A DNA stretch of 64,000 bases, taken from the NCBI RefSeq assembly GCF_000708205.1, contig NW_014575550.1, positions 186,001-250,000 of the forward strand. Direction: 5' to 3'. How positions within the stretch are numbered: the first letter of the stretch is position 1; every line of letters begins with the position of its first letter. Of the stretch, positions 53,709 through 64,000 are shown in pieces. This DNA comes from Mixia osmundae IAM 14324 (taxonomy: Eukaryota > Basidiomycota > Mixiomycetes > Mixiales > Mixiaceae). The notes beneath the pieces were generated by a model that worked only from the letters and a program-made list of their open reading frames with translations, had not been told where the DNA came from and searched no databases. The position numbers were made by a program, and so were the translations under genes.

Positions 53709-54895
53709 CTACCCGAACACCTTGCCCATACCACTGTATCGTCGTCAGCCATTGAAGCTGTCCGTCAGTGGCTAGAGCGCACCTCCTGAGTAGCCCAGAG
53801 ATGACTGTGCCCCCAACGCCACCGAGGCCGCCGAACATGCTGTTGGCAGCCATCCCCGTTGCCCACTTCCTTTTGGCGTCTCGATCGGCATCTGCCCTGC
53901 CGTGAGCTCATTCACCTGGACGTATGAGAGCAGCGGCTGACATGAGAATCCGATCGTGTTGGTGACGTTGAAGACGAGTGCGAGGATGACGATGGGGATG
54001 AAGGAGATGCTGCTGAACAGTCCACTGCTCGCAGGGGTCAGCGTCGTGCTGTAGCTCGATGGGATGCCTTACATGAACAGCAGAAAGAACCAGACGACCG
54101 GGAACTGCGACGGCATTCAGCATACGCGCGGAATGATGTGCTCATAGCGAACAGTATATAGCGCGACCCAGAACATCCTGTGGGGCAAGTCAGCCTGCTT
54201 GTCTGCACAGAACGATCAATGTACCTAGAGTCCACGGCATTCGCTGGCTGCGTGGGCTTTGACAGAACGCATCAGTTCGGTGTGAGACGAGCCATGATGA
54301 GCGCACATCGCGTGATTCAAAGACCCAGTAGCTCGTGCCATCCTCGTCCTGCGGTCAGTGTGTCAGCGTGAGTGCGAAGGAACCTCAGATGACGTACGAC
54401 TTGGTTCCAGAAGCGCAGCCCGACGAGGACACGTCCAGACACGTTCTGTAGGAGACGCGCTTGCAGTCAGCAGAAGGGTGCGCGCATGAGAGTGCTCGCT
54501 CACCCTGACAGTCCAGAAATCGGCAGATAGCAGGACGACCACCAGCACAGTCTGCAGGCGCTCGAGCTGAGCTTGATCCAGGTTGGTCTGGTCATTGAGC
54601 GCACCGAAAAGACATATGAATTGCTGAAGAAGCCGCAGAGCAGGTACGTTGCTACAGCAGCCGAGCGAAATGCAAAGAGGAAGAAGAGCGCTACGGGATG
54701 TCTGCATTGCCTCTGGCGATGAGCTTGTCAAAGGTAGCAAGCCAGACGAGCAGCTGACGAGGATTGCTGCCATATGGAAAGCTGCGGGTCTGCACTGCTC
54801 TGTGGCTGGGCTGTCGCCAGCCCGCCTGGCTGTAGAGTCCCTGAGGGCTGTATATGGCCCTGCTCGAGGTCCTCGTCTGCTTGGATGGTGCTCAT
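53709..54895 (-). CDS. TVP23: Golgi membrane protein Tvp23, 225 aa in 11 exons
   Basis: Late-Golgi vesicle protein with a FAM18/TVP23 fold. Exons 54895-54759, 54701-54605, 54551-54504, 54445-54398, 54348-54307, 54256-54225, 54177-54153, 54104-54073, 54024-53942, 53891-53783, 53733-53709, all joining in frame. The product contains [128 protein letters not shown] and ends GMGKVFG. Exons of 25, 32 and 42 nt make it nearly invisible as open frames. Introns are 45-58 bp. Confidence 0.9.
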
Positions 54896-55417
54896 GGATC
54901 GGCGGCTGGCGGTGACCGGCCCTGTGGCCTGTGAGCGCGTACCAACTCGTTCCTGTGCGAGCCAGCCGAGCTGCACGAGGAGACCTCCACATCGACCAGG
55001 TGCGGCGAGCGGGGCGCACCATTGACTTGCAGCTGACTTCCTAGCCTAGCTCTGCTGTCTCAGTGAAGCCAGCTTGGCAGCTCGGACGAAGACAAGTATC
55101 ATTTGGCAAAGCCAGGCCTGCCAAGTACGACGACTACCTCATCGGCAGCAGCCTAGCAACGGCATAGCCTGCTCAGCAGACAGTGTTCTACCCTGTCCTC
55201 TCCTTACAAGGCTTGATTCGCTCGTCACTCCGATCCAGTCGACAGAGCTCGTCTCCCAGCGGAATCAGCAAGGCACACCGTGAGATGCGCTGAGGTGACA
55301 CCCTGCGATTCACTCCGAGCATCTCCTGTCATCTCGCTTTGCTCGCTTGCACTCACATCCTCAGGCAACAAGAGGCTTAGATGGTCATCGAAGCCAGGTC
55401 GACTCTGACTTGTACCC
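54896..55417. other. Divergent promoter region of TVP23 and the HECT ligase
   Basis: About 0.5 kb. In-frame ATG codons upstream of the TVP23 start (54976) would extend it by 27 residues; I kept the shorter start. No other gene supported. Confidence 0.5.
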
Positions 55418-58400
55418 ATGTCGAGCGAGCGAGCGCCTAAATCGTCGTCCTTGCTACCCTCATCTGACCCCAGAACTGTTCCTGCCATCCAGTCACCCTC
55501 GAAAAGAGAGCGCACAAAGAGACCGTCTACTTCCGGAACCGCAGCCTTGCGCTCTCAGGATCACCTCGCCTCTGATACTTCGACGCCCCAGTCAGGGTAA
55601 GCACTTTGCTCACAAACATCCTCGTCCACCCACCTGACCGCCTCTTGATCTCATAGGGAACAAGCGAGACCGAGCGCAAGATCGCTAGGCAAACGCAGAG
55701 CTATCTCGCCCCTCTCCAGCGAACGCTCCCAGCCGATCGTCAACAGCGCCTCGCGAAACTCATCCGCGAACTTGAATCCTAGCCCAGACAAGTCCGTGGG
55801 TCAGGAAGAGCCTCCGACGCCTCGCAGGACACGCTCTGGCAAGACAGTGCCCTACAGATCGCCGAAACTATCCACGACTCCCGTCAACGGCAAGCGAACC
55901 AAGCTCGAGGAGTCTACAGGAACGCCGGTAGCTGCTCCTTCATCTGTCTCCACCAAACCCGACAAAGCTCGCTCCTCAGCTCATCTAAGGGCGGTCGAGA
56001 ATATAGCAACCGCTAGAGCGCGAGTTGCCACGCCAGCCGCGCCTGTCGCTCGAATCCGGGCGCGACTACCGAGCCGCTCGATTTCTCCCGAGACAAGCAC
56101 AGGTGCCAAGGCGACACGGAGAATCGTGCGAAAGACGAGCAAGCCTCGCAGCGCTTCCAAACTCGGCATGGCCCGAGGTGGCGGAAGGGCTGCACGACAG
56201 CGCAGAGCGGCCGAAGAGCTCATGCTTGCCGAGGCAGCAGAAGCTCAGGCCGGCCATGAAGCCGTCCATGCGAGCCTCGAGACCGGCGCAGAGGAAGCTG
56301 CTATGCGCTCCGCTCTCGGTGTCGAAGCAGACGAGCCGCTCATAGGCCATATTGACAGCCTAGCTGCGGACCCACTCAACGAGTCCGGCGGGCTCTTTCC
56401 CGAGGGAGAAGATGAGGATGACGAGATGATGATCCACGACGAAGACGATGAAGGCGAAGGCTTCGAAGAAGAGCAAGACGATGAAGATGAAGATGGCATC
56501 CATCACGACGACGAGGATGACAATGACTACGGTGGCGATGGCTACGAGGATGAGATGATGGAGGAAGAGCTCGCATTTGCAGAGGCTCTCGAGCGCGCTG
56601 CTGCTGTCGCTGCTTCCTCGTCCACCGTCACGCCTGCTAACGCTGCTGCGCCGACAACAGCCGCAAGTGCGCCACCTGCAAGCTCGTCTACTGGTACAAC
56701 TCTGCAGGATCCATATGCCGATGCGGCAGCAGCATTTGGCACAGGAGCCATGGGTCTTTTCGGCCTCAGACGCTACGGCGGCCACAACGTCGAGAGCCCG
56801 CAAAAGTTCAAGACTATCTTGACAGACCTGCGCAACAAGCACAACGCTAACGTCCGTCTCATCGCCCTACAGGAGCTCAGCGAGCTGCTCAGCATCAGTA
56901 CAGAGGACACGCTCGCTGGATACTTTTCGCCCGAGCAATATACCAAAGAGCTCGTCGCCATACTTCGCAACGGCGGCGGCGCACAGCATGGCGATCCAGA
57001 ATTCGGTACTTCAGACGAGGGAGGAGCGTCCGAAGAAGGGAACGTCGAGATGATGCTGCTCGCTTGTCGCTGTCTTGCAAATCTTATGGAAGCTCTGCCC
57101 GGCTCGGCTCATTCGGTCGTTTACAATGGCGCTGTCCCAGTCCTGTGTGCAAAGCTTCTCGAGATACAATTTATCGACCTGGCAGAGCAAACGTTGAGCA
57201 CACTCGAGAAGATCTCGCAAGAGATGCCCTCGTCTATCGTCCGTGAAGGCGGTCTGTCTGCATTATTGACGTACCTCGACTTTTTCTCGACCAACGTGCA
57301 GCGTACTGCGTTGACGACAGTTGCTAATTCTTGTCGTTCCGTCTCGCCGGACCATTTTGAGATGACCAGGGACGCGCTCCCCGTGCTTCGCAACGTGCTT
57401 GGCTACTCAGATCAGCGGGTCGTGGAGCAAGCTTGTCTGGCCGTCACGCGTATAGTCGATTCGTATCGAGCACAACCCGACAAGCTGGAAAAGCTGCTGA
57501 CGTCAGAGACGCTGGACGCAGTCCTCAATCTACTGCATCCTGGTGGCAGCAGCGTCATTGGACCCAGCACCTACACCTCACTGCTTCGTATGCTTGGCCT
57601 TGCCTGCAAAGTCAGCCCGATTGTTGCCATCGATCTCATCGAGAAGAACGTCACAGAGGCGGTCTATCAGATACTGACAGGCAGTTCCGCGCCGCCGGCT
57701 GGACAGGAAGGCGATGGTCTGCAGACCAGGATTGCGAGCGGAGACATGGCAGTTCTGCAAAGCCTCGTGCAACGTCCTAAAGAGCAGATACAAGAGACGC
57801 TCTTCCTCGTTTCCGAATTGATGCCTGCACTACCCAAAGGTATGTTGCGCCTATATGAATGACTGTCGTGTCTAAAGAAGAGCAGATGGCATTTTTGACA
57901 ATAAGCGATACACGCGCGAAGCACCTAACAAATTGACAGCGTCCTTAGCTATTGCTAAGCCTGAAGAAGCCACGGACGACCCATTGGACGCTCATGTGAG
58001 CTCCATAATATCCGCATCGCCGACTCGAAGCGCTGCATCGCAAATGCTAGCATCAAGTCCCGCGCGTGATTCGGCACCGGTAGACGTCAAAAGTGAAGGA
58101 GGCACACCTGATCCGAGTCAATCCTTGGCAGAACCTTTGTCTGGTTCTACGTCTAGAACTTTACTGCGCGCCACCATGACTGCCAGCCCTCGCAGCTCGC
58201 AAGTACGTGACAGTGAGAAAGAAGCTGCAAACAAGAAGCGGGTGGCAATACTGACCACCGGCTCGCCCGCGCGCCTCTCACACATCAAGCGATTCTATGC
58301 TCTCATGTTACCGACACTGATTGAGGTCTATTCTGCCAGCGTGAGTGCAGCAGTGCGGAGCAAGACTGTGCTCGGGATGCTCAAAGCTTTGCAATTCTGC

Positions 58401-61400
58401 AACGACGATCATCTTGCCGGCATCATGGACTCGGTGCCCATGGCTGGCTTTCTCGCCTCGGTGCTATCCACGCGAGATCAGATCAGTCTCGTCATGAATG
58501 CGCTACAAATGGTTGAGATCCTTCTGCTCAAGCTGCAGGATACGTACCAGTATCATTTCAGGCGAGAAGGTGTGATGCACGAAATCATGCGCATCTCCAA
58601 AGAACCCTTGTTGTCACCTTTACATGGTGAGAAAGGGCCGGGCGAGCTCGCAGTGCCACCAACGGCCGCAAGCCAGGCTCACAAGCTGCTCAGCAAGATG
58701 GATGACTCTCAGGCCGACTTTCTTCGGCCCCCGAACAAAGATCGCTCGGGTGGGCTAGGTCGCGCCCTCAAGCAATCCGCCGGTGACTCGGGACAGACAA
58801 CGCCGAAGCTTCTGCCACACGAGGAGCTTGCCAGAGATGCCATCACACTGCGAGCGCGACATCTCATCGAGCGTTTTGGCGAAGTCTCGGGCGACTCGGT
58901 AGACAAAGCCGACTCCAAATTGCAAGCGATTCGCGATTTGGTCGAGCGTCTCGATATGGCGTCAGCCGAAGAGGGGCCTGAAAGAGCCAAACATGTCCTC
59001 GATGCCATCACGAGCCTGTTCTCTGAATCGAGCGGCTCGATTTCGAGCTTTGAGCTGCTGGAAAGTGGGTTGATCGACGGTCTGCTCCGCTTCGCAAGCG
59101 ATGGCAGGACTGAAGACGGTAAGCCGCACCCGATTGTAGCCATGTCTGCTCATGCAAGCCGAATAGGGATGGCTCGACGGCATAAGCTTCTACTGACATC
59201 TCTTAGGTCCTCAAAGGGAGGTGCTCAGACGCCTATGTCAGCTCTCGTGCACCGTTTGCAGGATGCACTCAGTCGACTTGAGGACTTCGATGTCATCACT
59301 GCGCCAAGTCCTAATAGCGAAGCCTCTCGCAGTGTCAGTTCTGCGAGGCTACTGGCCAAGCAGCTGCGATTAAAGCTCGTTGCGGAAGACGAGACTAACA
59401 TTCCGCGCTCTTGCTCCAATGTGGTCGTCTCCATACACGCTATCGCGACGTTCCAGGCATTCAATGACTATCTCAGGCCGCGAATAATAGCTGCCAATAA
59501 TACGAGCAACGATCGGGGCAGCTCGAGCGCTGGATCCAGGCTCGCAGGAGCTATGGCTGCTTTGATAGGATCCGCAGGCGCTCCGCACGCAACCGATGCT
59601 GTTGCGCCGAAGCTCAAGTCGCCTACAAGCCCGTCAATACCGAGTACGAGCGCGGGTACGAGCAAGTCATCGCCTGCAAATGGTGGTACGACGTTATCAT
59701 CACGCCGACGCAGTGATCGTCTCAGCGCAAAAGGCAGCAAAGGCTCGGCGGACGATCTGGCCGAACTCGCTGCGAATGACGCCGAAGTGCCTTGTGAAGC
59801 TGCGCGCAGCACCAAAGATGTGCCTGCGCCGCTCGCACCTGCAGCGCGCGCTCCCAGCAATCTTCTTGAAGGCGAAATCCAAACGTCTGAGCCTGTGACT
59901 GATGAGAGGCCGGTCAGTCTGCAGGTTGCATCCGATGGTAGCAAGATCGAAGCTTCAACGCCAGACGGAACCCGAGTGTCGACACCAAAGGTCAAAGCGG
60001 ATGCGAATTCCGGCAAGCCGCCAACGCCCCACGGACGTGGTTCGTATGCAGCAATCGTCAAGACGGATTCTTCCGATTGGCATCTTGAGTTCACGCTGGC
60101 AGGCAAGAAGATCTCCTTCGAAACGACTATATTTGGAGCCGTACATCAGCATGAGCTGTCGAAAGGCGCAGACGCTAGTCCGGATATGTGGCAGAGCGTT
60201 CACACTGTACGCTTCAAGAAGGTACCTGGTCCCTCGACGCTGCCACGTGAAGCCACTCCGAGCAGTGGCATCAAGACTTTTGGCTTGCCAACCAGCATAG
60301 ACAGCGGTAGACAGCATAGCAAGGTTCTCCAACTCTTGCGTATCCTGCATTCTATCAACTTCGAGACCGGCGATGATATAGATGCGACCCTTGCGCCACC
60401 TTTACCAGCATCCGGGTTCGTTAACAATAAGCTATCCGCGAAGCTCAATCGTCAACTCGAAGAGCCGATGATCGTCGCGTCTCAGTGTCTGCCCAGCTGG
60501 GTCGAAGAGCTGCCTGTCTTCGCGCCCTTCCTGTTCCCCTTCGAGACTCGGGTACGACTGCTTCGCAATACAAGCTTTGGCTATGCACGACTTTTGAACG
60601 AATGGCTCAGTGCCCCGCGTACTGATGGGGGCCGTCGCGATGACAGTCTCAGCTTCCTGGGTCGACTGCAACGGCAGAAGGTCCGAATCTCTCGCGCCAG
60701 ATTGCTCGAATCTGCTGTCAAAGTCTTTGAGCTCTATGGCGGCTCTCGGGCGATGCTAGAAGTCGAATACTTTGAGGAAGTTGGCACTGGCCTTGGCCCG
60801 ACGCTAGAGTTCTTCAGCCTGGTCTCGAAGGAATTCGCGCGCTCCGATCTCAAGTTATGGCGCGAAGGCGACGTCGGCAGCATTTCAGCCTATGTCTACA
60901 ACCTCAGTGGTCTTTTCCCTGCCCCTCTGAGCTCTCAAGAGGCGGAGACAGAGGCGGGTCGCAAACGACTCGCCATGTTCACCGTGCTTGGTCAGTTTGT
61001 GGCCAAGGGTCTCATGGATTCTCGCATACTCGATTTGTCGTTCTCTCGTAGCTTCTCGCGTCTGGTGCAAGGCGAAAGATTACCAGAGACGATCAGCTCG
61101 GTAAAGAGCATCGATCGCGCTCTTGGCAATTCTTTGACGGACCTTCAGGCCTATGCGGACGCCAAGACCGCGGTCAAAGCGCGCGAGCTCGGGCAGGAAG
61201 CAGAGAGAGAGGCTATGTACGATATTCGTGTGCGCGACGCTCGCGTCGAGGATCTCGCTCTTGACTTCACACTGCCCGGTTACGGCTACGACCTCAAGGA
61301 GAATGGTTCCGATTGCGCAGTCGACATCGAGAACGTGGAGGAATACATTCGTCTAGTCATTCAGGCGACTGTATCAACAGGTATTGCGGCACAAGTGTGC

Positions 61401-61960
61401 GCCTTCAGGGATGGCTTCAGCACTGTCTTTCCCATACAAGACATGAACTGCTTCACGCCAGACGAACTCGTGCACATCTGCGGCTCAGCAGAAGAAGACT
61501 GGTCTATGAAGACCCTCACCGATGGGATACGCGCGGACCATGGCTTCAACATGGACAGCTCAACCATCCGGAACTTCCTGACCATTCTGACTGCCTACGA
61601 CGCCAGCGAACGACGAGATTTCCTGCAGTTCATGACAGGCTCATCCAAGCTACCCATCGGCGGTAAGTCCCCCTCTGAGCAGTCAAGGTCGTCACTGATC
61701 TGTGCTTCAGGCTTCCGAGCGCTCACGCCGGCTTTGACGGTAGTGCGCAAACCGGCGGAAGCACCGCTGACATCTGATCAGTATCTGCCGAGCGTGATGA
61801 CATGCGTAAGTTGCCCATCTTGCTTCGCCATGCAATCGCTGATCGACTCCAATCGCAGCAAAACTATCTCAAGCTGCCGGCGTACAGCTCACTCGAAATC
61901 ATGAGCGAGCGTCTTCACACCGCCATCAAAGAGGGTAGCGGAGCTTTCCATCTATCATGA
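55418..61960 (+). CDS. UFD4: HECT-type E3 ubiquitin ligase of the Ufd4/TRIP12 type, 2,111 aa
   Basis: Exons 55418-55596, 55657-57839, 57886-61662, 61711-61805, 61859-61960. A basic/Ser-rich N-terminus leads to an acidic tract (DEDDEMMIHDEDDEGEGFEE) and an armadillo-like region starting DPYADAAAAFGTGAMGLFGL and KFKTILTDLRNKHNANVRLI, with HSVVYNGAVPVLCAKLLEIQ, which matches the N-terminal ARM of Ufd4/TRIP12. After DGIFDNKRY comes a long linker. The C-terminal HECT domain has MLEVEYFEEVGTGLGPTLEF, AMFTVLGQFVAKGLMDSRIL, GFSTVFPIQDMNCFTPDELV, and the catalytic Cys in VMTCQNYLKLPAYSS. In yeast, Ufd4 acts in the ubiquitin-fusion and N-end-rule pathways. The 48-bp fourth-exon-boundary intron is stop-free. 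Confidence 0.88.
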
Positions 61961-62919
61961 CGCGCCTGCGAGTGGATGATACACAATGTGACATTGTAGA
62001 AAGATTGCAAATCGTTCGGCCAAGTCACACGACTCCTGAGGAATCAGTCCGGAGCATCGATGGCAGGTTTCTCTCCATTCAAGGCTGCAATGCGTCGGTA
62101 ATACATGCCAAGGTGTAGATATGTAGATATGACACTGCCGGCATTTATTGCTGACACGTGTCGATTGCCATATAGACTGACACGTCATCGTTGTCAGGTA
62201 AAATAGCAAAGCGCGATTGCTAGTCAAACTAGCGGCCAGCGACCCCCTTTGCCAATCTTTTTCTGATCAGTACAATGCAGATGCAGGCAGATGACTTCGC
62301 ATGACTCTACATAGCTTGGTCTCCACCCTTTCTGCGACTGACAATGTCGGGTATGCGCAGCATCTTCTTCACATATCACATCTACGACGAAGGGAATCCT
62401 GAACCGAGCGAGAGTCATCTTTGCGGGACGCACCAAGATTTTCAGAGCTAGCGGCGTCAGGGAACGCTCGAGTCGGATCACAGGGCCTGTTTCAGCTCGT
62501 AAAACAAGGCAAGTCGCATGCATTGCGCATCTCATCCGATCCGCTGACCTTGAAGCTTCGAGTCGACAGCGCTTGCCGAGTGACTTGGGCATCACGGCAC
62601 TCTCAGCGACGATTCTTAGCGAGGGTGCCTTTGCACAGACCAGAGGAGACAAGATGAGGCGTCAAAAATTCCCTCCGCTTGCTCGCAGACTTCCACAGGC
62701 ACGGGATACATTTCACATAAGACCGTCTCGTCAGTCGTCCTGCATGGCAGTATTTCACATGCTGCAACTCTTGCGAGAGATGACGCGAGCAAGAGCGCCA
62801 TTGTTGTTTCGCAGCACAGCAGTCGAAANGCGGACGGCTCNTTTCGCTTAGCGACTCAGTAAGGTGCCGAGCATTGCATTACAGCTCAACAAGTAGCTCG
62901 GTAGGAGTGACGGGGCTCA

Positions 62920-63058
62920 ACGATGCACATCTGCAATTCTCGTCGGCGGCGCGCTGAACTTAGAATTGAGTCTGGCTCTGGCCGGCTTGGCTGCGAGCAC
63001 TGCCATTGCTTTGCTCTGCACGGGCACATGATCAGACAGACCAATCTTCGATCCTCGT

Positions 63059-63106
<48 letters not shown>

Positions 63107-64000
63107 ACACACACACACACGCACATAGCTTGTTGAGACTCTGGATCGACGCAACCTCTGGTCTTATCTTTCTCGGCGACGGGATCAGAGCCCATCATAT
63201 GGAGCTTCGTAGGACCGTAGATTCGCGGCATGAGCTCTGGCTGCATTGCTGATTATTCTTGATCCTCCTGAGCTGCAGTGGTCAGCGCAGCGCCCTCGGA
63301 CCGAGCGGCTTTGTTCGCTTCGGCATCTCGCAGGTACTGAGCGCCAATCGAACCGCGATTATTGTCGAGCATTTCGTCAAATCCCTCCTTGAGATGGATC
63401 TACTTCTCTGAGTNATCGCGGCGACGCTTCTTCGCTCCGTTCGGGCTTGGATTCGAAGGCTCGGTGAAATCGACTCGCCACAGCGGCGTCACTTGGGCAT
63501 CTTTGTGAGCGAGCTGGCTATGACAAAGGTCGTCACTCCCTCGACGATGGTGTTGCTATTGCTGGGCAGCAAGCCAGTCTTATTCGCATAGTCGGGCCTG
63601 TCGTCGTCGCGTGCTGGCTCAAAAATCAAGCTTGCCGCTGCCTCTGACGGTGCCCTTCCCAGCAGCTTTGCCATGTGTGAGGCCTGTAGATATGCCTGAA
63701 GTGCCTAACATCAACGAACATTGTACGGCCGCTCCAGCTGTCCTCTGCCAGCAGCGGGGTGCAATACTTCGTCTTCGTCGGCAGCTTCATTCTGTGCTGG
63801 CTGTTTTGTATCGCCGATCTGACCCGTCAATCTAACTGGATTCTTTTCTCACAGCATGCCGATGACAATCCAATCGCCTTCGATGGGCNGATCGAGATAG
63901 CCGGCACGGCCGGGCGCTTCACGCGCCATCGAGTAGATCCGCCGTAGGAGGAGTAGAACCGGTCTTGGAGACGCTCCTCGAGCTCTGCATGGGCGAGTAT
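62920..64000 (-). pseudogene. MCM10-like pseudogene fragment, second copy
   Basis: Reading from 64000 downward it repeats the motifs of the first copy (AELEERLQDRFY, then GYLD-PIEGDWIVIGML, LLPSNSNTIVEGVTTF) and fills the region lost in the N gap of the first copy. There it encodes GKAAGKGTVRGSGKLDF, similar to the GKATxRGD stretch that precedes the LLLF motif of fungal Mcm10. The frame is interrupted several times. Two decayed copies in two element copies mean the piece moved with the element. Confidence 0.5.
63062..63126 (+). repeat. AC dinucleotide microsatellite
   Basis: About 60-65 bp of AC repeat with a CATACA interruption; the counterpart of the longer GT tract at 48215, read on the other strand. 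Confidence 0.97.

Larger units (their letters stand above)
62133..64000. mobile_element. Second copy of the CACTA-like element, truncated by the window end
   Basis: Starts CACTGCCGGCATTTATTGCT and matches, in inverted orientation, the sequence from 49256 down to about 47490, through the terminal repeat, the microsatellite and the MCM10-like piece. It continues past 64000, so its other terminus is not seen. It lies 170 bp after the HECT ligase stop. A few single N bases remain. Confidence 0.7.

Noticed and set aside
53566-53853. Separate small gene starting [15 protein letters not shown]
   Set aside because: This is the penultimate exon of TVP23, where the same residues form the conserved C-terminal part of the family; the rest of that frame is intron and downstream sequence.
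54363-55022. 219-codon minus-strand open frame near TVP23
   Set aside because: Covers parts of three TVP23 exons in the wrong frame together with introns and the upstream region.

Overview
This is nuclear DNA of a filamentous or dimorphic fungus, most likely a basidiomycete with a compact genome; the Pucciniomycotina (for example a Mixia-like species) is a guess. The evidence is dense, mostly short-intron genes on both strands, a Cla4-type PAK kinase, SCAMP, NIPA-type transporter and TilS-like protein, Kex2-type processing sites in secreted proteins, and a roughly even GC content. I rebuilt gene models exon by exon. About 92 introns were placed, mostly 44-60 bp, often with a CTGAC-like branch site close to the acceptor. 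About nine of them need a GC donor instead of GT.

Layout. 1-4.5 kb: Spc34-like DASH subunit (cut by the window edge), an unknown gene, the sterol enzyme Erg26, RNA polymerase subunit Rpb8 and a GPI-anchored Ser/Thr-rich protein. 4.7-15.8 kb: an accessory cluster of secreted proteins. It holds four tandem plus-strand copies of one family, two inverted relatives, two members of a second Cys-rich family, a 58-residue Cys-rich peptide and an embedded haloacid dehalogenase. 15.9-17.5 kb: a modular chitin-binding/natterin-like protein. 18.6-46.1 kb: conserved housekeeping and signalling genes: Cla4-like kinase, isovaleryl-CoA dehydrogenase, Pif1 helicase, Hse1 (ESCRT-0), Sgt1, TilS-like, a DUF4188-type protein, an F-box/WD40 protein, sirtuin 5-like, PIG-X-like, an unknown Ser-rich protein, an aspartic protease, Otu1 and a NIPA-type magnesium transporter.

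46.27-49.26 kb: a repeat element of about 3 kb. It has ~270 bp terminal inverted repeats beginning CACTG and a possible 3-bp target duplication. It carries a decayed piece that resembles fungal MCM10 plus a long GT microsatellite. 49.3-62.0 kb: SCAMP, Thg1, an alpha/beta hydrolase, an unknown Ser-rich protein, Tvp23 (11 exons for 225 residues) and a 2,111-residue HECT ligase of the Ufd4/TRIP12 type. 62.13-64.0 kb: a second copy of the repeat element, inverted relative to the homologous arm of the first copy and cut by the window end.

The most interesting parts are the secreted family, whose conserved last exon is easily missed; the frequency of GC-AG introns; and the repeat family carrying an MCM10-like pseudogene.
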